Positions 13,201-22,775 of a stretch of 64,000 nucleotides of DNA are shown here, piece by piece. The DNA lies in the NCBI GenBank assembly GCA_013398275.1, contig VZSE01002351.1, positions 62,001-126,000 on the forward strand, read 5' to 3'. The position numbers were made by a program, and so were the translations under genes. The DNA comes from Promerops cafer. Lineage: Eukaryota > Chordata > Aves > Passeriformes > Nectariniidae. Under the pieces are notes generated by a model. That model did not search any database, had not been told where the DNA came from, and was given only the letters and a program-made list of their open reading frames with translations. Positions within the stretch are counted from its first letter, which is position 1; each line of letters starts with the position of its first letter.

Positions 13201-14368
13201 CGATGCAGCAACAACTAGGCTTTCTTGTTCCTTAGTAATTTATGACAACTAAAAACTTATTTTAGAACATTGTCAGATTTTGAAATCACACTAGTAATAC
13301 AAGTTTTTTAAACCAGAGAGCAGTATAATTTCAGTATTCTTTTAGTATACTCCACCTCTTGTCTGTAAATATCAAAAGGCAGCATATGAGACAATTAGAG
13401 GTTCTGAGCAGCTTCCATTGGCAAGATTTTAAGCCAGGAAACAGAAGAGCATCCATATTGTGCCAGAACAAAGGCCAATCTAGTCTAGATGGGCCATTTT
13501 TCAACAGTTGTCATAAGCAGCTGCCTGCAGAGGCATCATAAAAATAGCAGGAATGTGGTAGCAAGAGCTCAGTGATACTTGTCTGGAGTACCCTGCAGCC
13601 TCTAGCAATTTGTGACCAGCATTTTATGCTGATAAATCATGTCATTTAGAAAATAAACCTAAATGCTAAGTATTTTTTTTATATCCTTACTACTTGTATT
13701 GCTACATAATAACAGGAGGCTATACACATGAATTTTTAATTTTTTAATTTTTTTTTTCCAAAGATAGTAGGATGGCCTTTTGATTTCAATATAGTTATTG
13801 AGAAATGCTGTTTTATAGCATTTTTCATTAGGAAAAACAAAACTCAACATCAAACATCAGTGAAATTTCTTTATAATCAACCCTGTAAACTGCATATTGG
13901 AATTGATTCAAGTAAAGGTTGATGTACTCAGCAAAGAAAGTGATGATGTTTCCATTTCATGATACTTATTTTGGCAATTTTAGCATCTCTTCATAATATT
14001 TTAATTTCACTAACTCTGGTCATGTTAAACCTTACTTTAAGTGCCAAGTCAGTGACTCTTGATTTGTGGCAGCTGTTTGTGTAAGTTGTGTTTTCCCATA
14101 TTTCTCTGTCAAGTTGCATTTGTATGTACTGCTCTCCAGTTCATCTGAATTTCTGTACTGGCTAGGTTCACGTCTTGATTTTTCACTGTAGAGATATTCA
14201 GACATAACTCTTACATATGGGGTTCAACATTTGTTTCTTTCCTTCTTTGTTTCTTCCCTTAGTTGTTTTCAGAATAACGTTGAGATCCATGTTGCACATA
14301 TTCAGAGTGGTCTGAGCCAGATGGGAAACTTACATGCTTTTGCAGCCAATAACACCAACAGAGACTGA
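1066..14368 (+). CDS. LIN9: LIN9, MuvB/DREAM complex subunit; last nine coding exons (5' part outside window)
   Basis: LIN9 is a core MuvB subunit. In the nucleus MuvB joins E2F4/p130 as DREAM to repress cell-cycle genes, or B-MYB/FOXM1 to activate G2/M genes. Nine exons are readable: 1066-1223, 2329-2627 (interrupted by an artefact), 3587-3706, 3879-3980, 8737-8817, 12128-12253, 12583-12765, 12872-12969 and 14263-14368 (stop TGA 14366-14368). All have AG/GT borders and compatible phases, giving about 368 residues, roughly the C-terminal two thirds of the ~540-residue vertebrate protein. In order they encode the end of the DIRP region (CSSAFFEEERSALKQ), a Tudor-like segment (VHDGLFTGQIDAVDTLNATY), a proline-rich linker, the helical region that in the human protein pairs with LIN52 to bind B-MYB (EFQRRYATIVLDLEQLNKDL), and the conserved end HAFAANNTNRD. 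Identity rests on near-complete agreement with vertebrate LIN9 as I remember it. The start codon and promoter are not in the window. Confidence 0.96.
1224..2328 (+). other. LIN9: LIN9 intron
   Basis: Intron with a GTAATT donor and a TTTTTTCAG acceptor at 2320-2328. AT-rich, no feature recognised, except that 2177-2328 is the source of the redundant copy lying past the single N at 2366. Confidence 0.85.
2177..2530 (+). repeat. Direct duplication around a single-N gap (probable assembly artefact)
   Basis: Bases 2177-2316 match 2367-2506 at a constant offset of 190. The second copy then skips the equivalent of 2317-2341 (T-tract, CAG acceptor and first exon bases) and continues with the equivalent of 2342-2365. 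N at 2366 marks the contig join. Most economical reading: two overlapping contig ends were placed side by side and not merged. Confidence 0.85.
2329..2627 (+). CDS. LIN9: LIN9 coding exon: Tudor-like segment, interrupted by N and a redundant copy
   Basis: The true exon is 2329-2365 plus 2531-2627 (134 bases). The first part reads RLRGVHDGLFTG up to codon GGN, where the sequence hits N at 2366. Bases 2367-2530 then repeat 2177-2365 without 25 bases. After that the reading resumes in frame with QIDAVDTLNATYRVTFDRAG and ends YEVL before GTAAGT. The segment is the Tudor-like (small beta-barrel) part of LIN9. Taken literally the second copy has no splice acceptor, so an automatic annotator would truncate or misplace this exon. 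Confidence 0.9.
2628..3586 (+). other. LIN9: LIN9 intron
   Basis: Intron bounded by GTAAGT at 2628 and CTGGCAG at 3580-3586. No repeat family or RNA gene recognised. Open frames at 3021-3248 and around 3494-3586 are short and not conserved-looking. Confidence 0.85.
3587..3706 (+). CDS. LIN9: LIN9 coding exon: proline/phenylalanine-rich linker
   Basis: Forty whole codons, phase 0 at both ends. It begins SNEPHETMPIAAFGQKQRPS and continues RFFMTPPRLPY to QSPIT, followed by GTAAGT. Position and sequence match the LIN9 segment after the Tudor-like region; a few conservative differences from the mammalian protein (LPYTPS). Confidence 0.96.
3879..3980 (+). CDS. LIN9: LIN9 coding exon
   Basis: Thirty-four codons, phase 0/0, after TTTATAG and before GTAAGT. 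It encodes DSDPLLGQSSWKNKISGTDS then ETLGGFPVEFLIQV, the conserved lead-in to the helical region. The preceding intron (3707-3878) is only 172 bases. Confidence 0.96.
3981..8736 (+). other. LIN9: LIN9 intron, 4.8 kb
   Basis: AT-rich intron between GTAAGT at 3981 and TTTTAG at 8731-8736. It holds an uninterrupted 109-codon frame (5428-5757) that resembles nothing I know and has the base use of its surroundings. No repeat family recognised. Confidence 0.85.
8737..8817 (+). CDS. LIN9: LIN9 coding exon: start of the helical B-MYB/LIN52-binding region
   Basis: Twenty-seven codons, phase 0/0: TRLSKILMIKKEHIKQLREM then NTEAEKL, before GTGAGA. The heptad-like leucine/isoleucine spacing fits the coiled-coil helix of LIN9. 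Confidence 0.96.
8818..12127 (+). other. LIN9: LIN9 intron, 3.3 kb
   Basis: Intron between GTGAGA at 8818 and TTTCCACAG at 12119-12127. It contains a short AGC/CAG run near 9276-9293 and a two-copy tandem duplication at 9666-9752. Nothing else recognised. Confidence 0.85.
9666..9752 (+). repeat. Two-copy tandem duplication, about 41 bases, in a LIN9 intron
   Basis: Copy 1 is 9666-9706 and copy 2 is 9707-9752; both begin ATGGTGGTGTTCTTCAAAAG. The second copy has a small AT-rich insertion after CTTGTTAT. High identity suggests a recent local duplication. Confidence 0.85.
12128..12253 (+). CDS. LIN9: LIN9 coding exon: B-MYB/LIN52-binding helices
   Basis: Forty-two codons, phase 0/0, starting KSYSMPIGIEFQRRYATIVL and ending VQQYCYE before GTAAGA. 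Almost identical to mammalian LIN9 here, as expected for a buried protein interface. Confidence 0.97.
12254..12582 (+). other. LIN9: LIN9 intron
   Basis: Intron of 329 bases with a G-rich stretch (GGGGGTGGGTGGGGGTGG-like, 12330-12347) that could form a G-quadruplex in the transcript. Nothing else seen. Confidence 0.8.
12583..12765 (+). CDS. LIN9: LIN9 coding exon
   Basis: Sixty-one codons, phase 0/0: LAPDQGLQPADQPTDLRRRC, then a less conserved stretch (RQANTLSTGQLCVESEN) and LTDLISRLTAILLQIK before GTAAAA. Slightly diverged from mammals in the middle, conserved at both ends. Confidence 0.96.
12872..12969 (+). CDS. LIN9: LIN9 coding exon
   Basis: Starts after TTCTACAG. Thirty-two codons plus two bases (AG) carried to the next exon: CLAEGGDLNSFEFKSLTDSL to SIDSSNI. 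The donor is GTATTA, weaker than the others. Confidence 0.95.
12970..14262 (+). other. LIN9: Last LIN9 intron
   Basis: 1.3 kb, AT-rich, acceptor TTCTTCCCTTAG at 14251-14262. No other gene or known repeat recognised. Confidence 0.85.
14263..14368 (+). CDS. LIN9: LIN9 last coding exon with stop
   Basis: The first base completes serine AG|T. It encodes CFQNNVEIHVAHIQSGLSQM then GNLHAFAANNTNRD and TGA. This invariant C-terminus is the clearest proof of identity. Confidence 0.97.
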
Positions 14369-15630
14369 AAACTTCCTTTCAAGTGTACAGCAAGTAGTTC
14401 TGGAAAATCTTCTTCCTTTCTGTAGGCTTCACCAAATACCCTAACTGCCAGAAGACAAGGGGAAGAGAAAACCTCTCAGAAAGGACCCTTTTAAATATAT
14501 TATATCTGCTTCTTAAGGAAACCAGCATTACTGGCCAGCGTTACGTTAGATTTCTCCATTTGTTATTCACATGCAGTAGTTTTGCTAACTGGTAATCTCT
14601 TAGTAATTGCATTGATTATAGTAAACTTGAAAGCATACTTTCATATAATTTGAACTTAGTTTTTCAAAGTTCAGATTAATTCTGCACACCTCTTGCTGTT
14701 GGATCTCCTGGTATGTTAGAAGTGCTGAAGAGGAAATGGCTCGAGTTAGTAGCCACATGGCAGGTCTTTGTTGTGTAAAGCTACACCTCTGTGTAGCTCT
14801 TCAGAGCTGCCAGGTCAGCCCTTGGGAAGCCCGAGCGTTCCTGATCTAAGGAAGCAGCAGCAGGATACAGCCAGCAAACATAAGCTGTAAACTGGAGGAT
14901 GTTGGGCAAGTCTTTCGATCAGTCAGTGTCTTGTTGGAACTCTTAATTTATCATAACTTATAGAAGGAGTCTAATGAAGGAATATAAAAATGTAACTGTT
15001 AACTTTCCAGAAAGAGATTGGTTATGGCTTTTTCCCTTCACACAGGACAAAAGAAGTGCTTTAGGTGGTATTTTATATAAGTGACTGGTTAAACGTATTG
15101 TTTTTCCAAATTCTTGTTTGTTTTGCACAAGTTTTAAATTAGATTACTGGTTATTCAACAATACCCACCATATATAAATATGAAGATTTTTATAATTAAA
15201 GATAACCAGTGAGGTAAACTGCAAAAATAAGAAGTGATAGCCTGCCTATACCTTTTGGAATGTTAATCTTGTAAAAAGTGTGTATTGGTTTGTTTAAATA
15301 GTCTTGTATAGCTTCTGTGTAATGAATTGTTTCCAGATATGGATTTTCAGATATAGCTGTAGAGATGGTTTTGATTCTTTTAGATGCCTCATTAAATAAG
15401 GTCTTTTATATGTTAATGTATAAAGAATATGTAAACAGGATTATTTTCAATTTTAAAATTTTGTATAGTTTAAAGATGCTTCTGTATTCTGTGTTGGTAT
15501 TGTGCCACTGCAAAACTTTAGTGCAGAGTTTATATTTAGCTAAATTTGTTCTGTTAATTAAGAGAAATGCATAAATCTTTTATTCTCAATGAAATTTGTA
15601 ACTGAATAAATTGACCTATGAGAGTTGATA
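14369..15630 (+). other. LIN9: LIN9 3' UTR (end approximate)
   Basis: Follows the LIN9 stop without an intron signal and is AT-rich. The most likely end is just after AATAAA at 15605-15610. An earlier ATTAAA at 15195-15200 could give a shorter form. The end coordinate is inferred from these signals only. Confidence 0.7.
15605..15610 (+). terminator. LIN9: Candidate LIN9 poly(A) signal AATAAA
   Basis: Canonical hexamer 1.24 kb past the LIN9 stop, followed by a moderately GT-rich stretch. No expression data to confirm its use. Confidence 0.6.
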
Positions 15631-17759
15631 TATTTCACAAAAATGCAAAATTTTTTGCAGATGGTCTCAGGTCATGTTTTTTTAAGATAAGCTAGTTGCT
15701 GAAAATGAAATGTTATGAGGATGAGCATAGTTGTTTTAAAAGGTATTTAAAAATTTTACAAGGGATACTATAAAATAATGAGAAGCAGTAATTTAGCTGA
15801 GTTATCCAGGAAAACTTACCTCTCATAATGCAATAGAACATCGTAGGGGTCCCTGCAATTGCTTTTGTAATTATGTCACTCACTATTTTGTGGTGTTACC
15901 ATCTGGTTGATAAAGAAGACAGGAGTCCTCTCCTTTTCATGTAAACAGAGGAAGGTGCCAACACCTAATTTAAAGTAGGTAAGTTTAGTCAGACATGAAG
16001 TAATCTGCTCTACATCTAACTCAGGAAAAAGGAACCATCCCCTTGCACTCCTAGTGCCTGCTGCTCCCTCTGCACACCTCTGCTCTGATCCCATCCTGCT
16101 CTCTTGGGACTCAAGCTCAGCATGTGCACTGAATGCTTTTGAGGAGCAGGACTCCCCAGAACGAAACACCAGGAGGGTAATTTGGCCCTGTTGATAGCAA
16201 ATATTCCAAACTGAGAGGGAGACAAGTTGTAGACACTAGTATATACCAGAGGATTTGGGAACCTGCTTTTCATGACAGCCTTTTATCCTACTGGACACAA
16301 TACATTGCAATAACCACCACACTCCAATCTCAACTCTGATTCCTTAGGTATGATGGTTTTTACATGTGGTTACTTAAATGTGCTCTCCAGCATCTTTTCT
16401 TTTGCTGTAGGTTTTTTTAATTATTGCAGAGTAATATATCATAGAAAGATCTGTCATTTGTGATAAGCCACGTACTTTCACGTGTCATTTGTCCCACTCA
16501 TGTAGGCAACGTGAATATACACATCTTATCTTTTCTTTGAAAGGCTGCATTTCTCCTTGGGTACTGATGTGTTGGGTCAGAGCTGATGTTGAATTTTGGT
16601 GACAGTAACAAATACAACTGCTTTTGCTGAGTGTGCCCCAAGCATGGAAGGAGTCTCAAGAGCTCACTGCAACGACCATACCTGAAGTCTGCAGGAGCAG
16701 AACAAGTTACTTTGATTTATTATAATCAGTAAACTTGAATTTACCTTGAGCCCCCAAGAAACCATAGTCTCATTTTCTGTCTCTTCCTGCAAGTGCTTCT
16801 CTTCTGGGGTTTGCCTGATCCCCTGCATAGCACGCAAGTCCACTTGGGACAGATGGTGTCTGAGGTAGCTTGGTTGGTTTTTGATTCATGTATTTTTCAA
16901 GGATAGCTCTGAGGTTTTTTTTGATGGAGAATACTAATCAGCAACCCTGCCATGCCACTTCACCTTGCAAGCTTGCAGTCCAACCAGTGTCCAGCTGTCC
17001 CAGATCTCACAAGCACAGGTATGTTATGGGATGGCATTGAGGGATTTTGTACATTGCTAATCTTATTCTCTGGGGCATGATTCCTGATAATAGGGTATTT
17101 CTGCCACCAGTACAAGGGTCATTTTTCCTTTGCTTCTGGCATTAGGATGATTTTCCGTAACTTACAACTTGCTCTGCTAGGCTCTGAAGTACTGTTTTGT
17201 AAGCGGGAAGAATTGGCCTTATCCTCAAAATACGTACAGAGTAAGGTATCCTTCCTGAATGAATTGAACTAGAGGAGAGACTTCTGTTGTTACTGATTTT
17301 GCCGTTCTCAGTGCAGAGCCACTCAGCCCTCCACCGATCATGTGAACAGCCTCTATGTAGTCCCTGCCTACAGCTAAAGCACCCTTACAGTGTCCGCAAA
17401 ATACTCTCATTTCTCTTAGTTTAACGTTAACCTTGGCTTAAGTGGCAGACTGGAGGCTTTTGTCTGAGCACTTTGAGATTTGAGGGTTTTTACTACTTAG
17501 GCCAGACATTTCCATTTTCATTTTTCATGGGGGTGTTTGTTTAGGGCAGATTTAAGACAAATCCTGACAGAGAAGGTTTAAGGCAGTTTATGTAACCTGT
17601 CCTTCGGGCCCCTTAGGTCTCTTACTGACATCTGAACTGCAGCCGTAGCTCTCCAGGACGTGGGAAGAGAACCTGCATCTGGGGTATCTACCACTTCTCT
17701 ACCCCACCATCAGCCAAGGTAAGAAACCTTGCCCCTGCACCAGATACACACACAAGCAG
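15631..17759. other. Convergent intergenic spacer LIN9 - MIXL1
   Basis: About 2.1 kb between the inferred ends of two transcripts that run towards each other. I see no repeat, RNA gene or convincing coding exon. Confidence 0.7.
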
Positions 17760-18178
17760 ATCAAAAATGTAAACCTTTATTTCTTTTTCCTTGATCAAAA
17801 AACCCTGACAGACCATCACTCTTTTCTAAGACCAGCCCCCACCCCCAAAACACAGTGGATTTGGGTTAGCTTTTTGGCTAAAGAAGGTTAAATAGATATA
17901 CTAAACATGATAAAAGAAAGCTTTAAATACAGTGTAAAAAGATGCCCTTAGCTGATGGAGCCGACCCGTAACTTTCTTAAATAAATAGGTAAAATCAGTT
18001 ACTACCGGATAAAGTGCAACAGTGGCAGAGCAGCAGTGGTGAGGTAGCGCGGTGTGTGACTGCTCCCCGCCCGAGCAGCGCTCCGCAGGACGGGGTCCGG
18101 CGGGAGGGCTTCGCAGCGCGGCCGGGGCTGCGCCTTTAACCTGTCCCCCGCCCGGGCCGCGTCCCGCCGCGGCGGCGC
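17760..18178 (-). other. MIXL1: MIXL1 3' UTR (inferred)
   Basis: Region between the MIXL1 stop and its poly(A) signal. GC-rich close to the stop, then dropping to ordinary composition. Extent inferred from the signal only. Confidence 0.65.
17776..17781 (-). terminator. MIXL1: MIXL1 poly(A) signal AATAAA (minus strand)
   Basis: TTTATT on the plus strand reads AATAAA on the minus strand, about 400 bases past the MIXL1 stop. On the minus strand it is followed by a TGTGTGTGTATCTGG-type stretch (about 17736-17752), a good GT-rich downstream element. It is the only such hexamer I found between the stop and this point. Confidence 0.75.
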
Positions 18179-18408
18179 TCAGAGAGCGCGGAAGGCGCCG
18201 AGCGCGTTCTCCTCCCACTCCGAGCCCGACTCCGAGTAGCCGCTGGTGTCCTCGGCGTCCGACACGGGCGAGTACTGCCCGCAGAAGGCGCGGGCCGGCG
18301 GGAAGGGGCCGGTGGCGCTCCCCGCGAACGGGGCGGGCTCGGCCCCGCCGGGCTGGCCGGGCGGGAAGCCCTCAAAGCCGGCGCCGGCGGGGAAACCGGC
18401 AGCCGGCG
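18179..18408 (-). CDS. MIXL1: MIXL1 homeodomain protein, C-terminal part; the rest is in an N gap
   Basis: MIXL1 is a paired-type homeodomain transcription factor of the primitive streak, acting in nodal/activin-driven mesendoderm formation. Seventy-five residues and a TGA (complement of 18179-18181) are readable on the minus strand. First comes a Pro/Gly/Ala-rich spacer (FEGFPPGQPGG), then an acidic tail: QYSPVSDAEDTSGYSESGSE, then WEENALGAFRAL. Human MIXL1 ends in the same layout (SPLSED...SWEEHIFSAFGNF). The tail resembles the C-terminal acidic activation region of Mix proteins. Position between LIN9 and ACBD3 on the opposite strand fits human synteny. The homeobox is not visible; it must lie in the 416 Ns at 18409-18824, so integrity cannot be judged. 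GC content is extreme. Confidence 0.88.
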
Positions 18409-18824
18409 NNNNNNNNNNNNNNNNNNNNNNNNNNNNNNNNNNNNNNNNNNNNNNNNNNNNNNNNNNNNNNNNNNNNNNNNNNNNNNNNNNNNNNNNNNNN
18501 NNNNNNNNNNNNNNNNNNNNNNNNNNNNNNNNNNNNNNNNNNNNNNNNNNNNNNNNNNNNNNNNNNNNNNNNNNNNNNNNNNNNNNNNNNNNNNNNNNNN
18601 NNNNNNNNNNNNNNNNNNNNNNNNNNNNNNNNNNNNNNNNNNNNNNNNNNNNNNNNNNNNNNNNNNNNNNNNNNNNNNNNNNNNNNNNNNNNNNNNNNNN
18701 NNNNNNNNNNNNNNNNNNNNNNNNNNNNNNNNNNNNNNNNNNNNNNNNNNNNNNNNNNNNNNNNNNNNNNNNNNNNNNNNNNNNNNNNNNNNNNNNNNNN
18801 NNNNNNNNNNNNNNNNNNNNNNNN
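18409..18824. other. MIXL1: 416-base N gap covering the MIXL1 homeobox
   Basis: Run of N inside a CpG island. Sequence on the left is the MIXL1 C-terminus. GC-rich sequence on the right has no minus-strand ATG that opens a frame into the gap. The start codon, N-terminus, homeodomain and intron should therefore be in the gap, and its true size may be larger than 416. Confidence 0.9.
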
Positions 18825-18970
18825 GGCAGGGGCGGGGGTTCGAGGGGGCGGCACGGCCCCGCGGGGAAGGTGAGCTCCGGGCACCCCGCCGGGCCCCGCA
18901 CCCCAGGCTGCCGGTGGGGTGCCCGACTGGGGCGGCCCCTGCCTTGCTCAGCCCAGAGGACTCAGTGATG

Positions 18971-21900
18971 CCCTATGCATCCCTGACGGGGGTGGGTGAT
19001 GGCTGGCAGCCCTCGACTCCCCGCCCGAAACATGGACAGCAGGAGGGAGAGGGGAGCAGGCTTTGCATCCGCACGCAAAACAACTGGGTGTTGGGAGTTT
19101 GGCACCCCGGAGAGGACCAGAGCAGCGGCTGGGTTATTTCTGATACAAGGTCTGGGCTGACAGGGTTATGGAGTTGGCTCCCTCCAGCTATTGGTGTGGA
19201 GGTAAATGCTCTCAAGCAGCTGACTGCTTTGGCAAGTAATGGATTGTGCATGGTGTGAGACATAAAGCAAACAGAAGTTATCTCTTCCCGTGGCCGCATC
19301 TGTTCCACTTGTAGTGCTTTGCTGCTAGCTGTGTGGGTGGTGTACAGCTTCCTGCTGCTGCAAAAACATCTCTTTCTTTTTAAGATGCAAGTTAAATGCA
19401 CCTGGAAAGCCACATCAGCTCAGACAGGGCAGAGGCAGACATTGGTGTCATCCCCTTTTCTACCACTTGTTAATGCTTTTACACATCACACTCGCACATC
19501 CCGTGTGCTTCTGCCGTTACTGATGCCCAGGTGGAGAGGTCTTGTGCTGAAACGCTGCCGGCACGCCCCAACAACACCAAGGCACTTAAAATGGTTTGTT
19601 CTCGTATTACTTTTTACAACTGTCTCCCAAGAAAAAATTACTGTGTACAGAAAATCGTGTTTAAATTGTTAAAAGCTATTTTTGGAAGTTTTGTTCCTAA
19701 AACATTTGTACCTTTGTGCTTTTTCGTGTGCAGCAGTCCAAGTGCTTTCATGACTGAAGTTTCTAGGTTGTTCCCAAAATCATGGGCTGCAGCCTGCAGA
19801 CAGCAGTCAGAGACATAAGACTTGTACAATGCTCTCAATTAGCAGTGTAATGACAGGGCACAGGTGAGTGGTGATCCAGAAAGCACAGACAGCATTATTT
19901 AAGGTTTTTAGTGAAAAACTCATGGAGGGTTGAATCACTTTGCAGATTCCATGCAGATTTAAAAGATGCCACAGGTGGCAGCAAAAGAGTATTATTCCAA
20001 ATTATATTTACATGATGAATGTTTTATTGTATCTTACATCAAATAAGATTCCTGAAAAAACATAGTAGAAGTTTCTTTTCTGAAGGATTTAATCCTGCTT
20101 GGAATTATGCCATTATAAGAATATAATTTCTAGGATTTGCTTAAGATTGATTAAGTGTGCCAGACAGAGCAAGCAGGTTTTTGAGGAAATGTGTTTTTTC
20201 ACACACATACATATGTTTTTCTTTCAGCAGGAGCCCAGGCTTAAGGAGCTGCTGGCACCACAGGCCCCGCACTGTTCACCCCTGTCCTGATGCCTTCCCT
20301 TCAGCTGAGCGTGTGTCAGTCAACACAGTGTGATCAGGGAATTAACCCAAGTTAAATTAACTGTACAGTAACTACAGTTGTGGTTTGTTGGTTGGCTTTC
20401 TTCAATCCAGATCTGGGATTCCTACCAGGTAGGCTCTACAAGCGAGAGGACACTGCCAGACGGAGCAGGAGGGACGTGAGGGGATCCCATCTGGGGTGCT
20501 TCCAGGACTGCCCCACCTGGATCCCATTCTGAGCTAGCAGAGAACAAAACTGAGACAGACTGCCCAGGAACGTGGTGGTTTTCAGTGTCAGACTTCCCAT
20601 TAAGACAACTGTCAATGTATATTGAACAGATACTCAGGAAAGAGTGAGTACTGGGAGCTAACAGACCTGTTCCCAACTCATAAATCTGGAAATGGGCTGG
20701 CTCTTTGATCTCTGCTGTGACATCCTTCAGGCCAAAAGCCTCCTTGGTTCTCTTGCCCTTTATGGTTCCAGAGGTGTTCCAATAGCTGTCTTGTGACAGC
20801 AGCTGACACACTTCCCTCGGTGAGGAAAAGAAGGGTGAGGCTTCCCAGGCCTGAAAAGTTTCATTGGGAGATACAGATGTAACAATTACAGACTTTTTAA
20901 AAGTCTACATTGTTACAATGGAAGTAAAATAACTTCCACACACTCCATGTTGTGGCATTCCATGTTGTCCATGGATGCAGTGTGACCATGGTGGCTCTGC
21001 TGTGTGGAATAGGAAATCCTGTGTGACAGTGGGTGCCCTTGGTGCAGCCCAGGATTACACACACGGGCCCCAGGCTGTGGGGTTCACACTCAGTCTCTTC
21101 ATTACCTGGCTGCAGACAATTGCATTTTCTAGCAGACATACCTGTGAGTGGATGAGACTGCTGTGAGCACATCAGGCTGTGCTGCCTGTCTGCAGGTGCT
21201 GACTTCTGTTTACTTCTAGTCTGCCTCAGTTTCCCTGTCTGGGCTGGCTGGCTATTACCAGCATGCTCATATATCTCGGTGATGAGTTCTTTTCTGCTTA
21301 CCAGTAGTATGTGCTTTTGCAAAAGCAATTCTGGAGCAGTGTAGTCTGACCTTGTAGTCTGACAAGTTTCTGATGTCTTGTAGTTTCCAGCATCTGCATG
21401 GAGTCATACCCAGGTAAGGGCTGGAAGCATTTAGAAGACATTCACTTTTGTCCCTTCCTGTTTTGCAGACTTGCTTGTATTTGTGTCCCACCAAGGCACA
21501 AAGGGGGATTTTATGTTTTCCCTTGAGAAGCAGAAGCTGTCACAGAAGTCCTGAAGTGGCTTCTTTTTGAAATTAAAATGGCTAAAACTGAGAGAGCTAT
21601 CTCTAAGGGAAAAGCAGACTGCCTTGTGTTGATATGAAAAATTACAGGTTGCTTCAGAAGCTGTGTAGATTGATCTTCACTCTATTTGTCAGGAGAGAAA
21701 CTTCTTGTGCTTTTGTCTGTGCTCGGAGTGCCTCAGCACTGAGGAATCTGTGCAAAGAGGGCTCACAATACAAAATGTGCCTGTACCTGCAATACAACAG
21801 TTTTGAGCTTCAGCTGGAGAACATGCTCTCACATCACTGCTGCCAGCTCTGAGCATCCAGCAAGTGTAAGACAGGCTGTGAAACACCAAGATCGTGGAGA

Positions 21901-22502
21901 AGCAGGGCAAGATGGGCCCTGTGGTGAGTTTTCCAGCTAGCTGGCTCTTCAGCCTATTGCATGATAAGCTGGGGAGGTTCTCTCAGGCTCTAGGGGCTAC
22001 AAAGTCATCTTTTAAATGTGCAGTTTAAGATCCTGCCTTATGAGACTTGAGGAACTGGAGTTTGGGAAGCATCCCAGAATACATGGCAGGAGCAGGCAGC
22101 AGTGTGACATGCAGTCATGGCTTTGCTGGCAAGACAAACACACCCCTTTAAATCAGTAACATGTGAGCAGCTCTGCTGCTCAGTCCTGGAGGGAATGAGA
22201 CACCAGGGGTTTTGCCATGCAGTGATTTGCAACCAGCTGTGCAGCCTTGGCTGTGTTCAAACTCCTCTGGCTTGTCAGATGTCACATCACCCTGTTCCTT
22301 CTAGGGCTCTACAGGGACACCGTTTGTGCACAGTCTTTTGTCATTCCAGCAAGGCTTATTGTTTTTTTTCTTTTTGGTGGCTGTCTTCAACATGAATTCT
22401 CTGGTCACTAAACCCAAGGCTGAGGATTTTGGTAGTGGAGATTTAGCAGTCTCTTGTCAACCTGGCTATAAGTCCAAAGATTAGGTATCTCAATTTCTAC
22501 AT
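18971..22502. other. Intergenic DNA upstream of MIXL1
   Basis: No coding exon recognised. An inverted homeodomain-type motif GGATTTAATCC lies at 20085-20095, about 1.2 kb upstream of the MIXL1 island. Short imperfect repeats occur near 20945-20970 and 21340-21360. Confidence 0.7.
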
Positions 22503-22775
22503 CAGTTTGGGTTGGAAAGGACCTTTAAGTCCCACAGCCATGAGCAGGGACACCTTCCACCAGACCAGATTGTTCAGAGCCCCATCCAACCTGGCCTTGA
22601 GCACTTCCAGGGATGGGGCATCCACAGCTTCCCTGGGCAACCTGTGCCAGGGTCTCACCACCCTGAGAGTAAAGAATTTCTTCCTAATACCTAATCTAAA
22701 CCTGCTCTCAGTTTGAAGCCATTTACCCTTGTCCTGTCATGACATGGCCTTGTAAAAAGTCCCTCTCCATGTATT
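22503..22775 (-). mobile_element. CR1 LINE 3' fragment, minus strand
   Basis: Begins with TTGGGTTGGAAAGGACCTTT and continues through the standard CR1 3' region in reverse (CCAACCTGGCCTTGAGCAC, CTTCCCTGGGCAACCTGTGC, AGAATTTCTTCCTAATA). This is the 3' end of a 5'-truncated avian CR1 retrotransposon. Boundaries by eye. Confidence 0.93.

Larger units (their letters stand above)
18040..18970. promoter_or_regulatory. MIXL1: CpG island over MIXL1
   Basis: Very high GC and dense CG dinucleotides on both sides of the gap, against an AT-rich background. Bases 18825-18970 are the likely MIXL1 5' UTR or promoter on the minus strand; I see no TATA box there. A plus-strand GAAG|GTGAGC at about 18866-18875 looks like a splice donor pointing away from MIXL1. 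Confidence 0.75.

Noticed and set aside
18052..18968. Long open frames of 170-273 codons on both strands across the N gap
   Set aside because: They exist only because N gives no stops. Only the minus-strand frame ending at 18179 has recognisable protein, and only outside the gap.
22507..22716. Open frames in intergenic DNA
   Set aside because: Reverse strand of a CR1 3' end.
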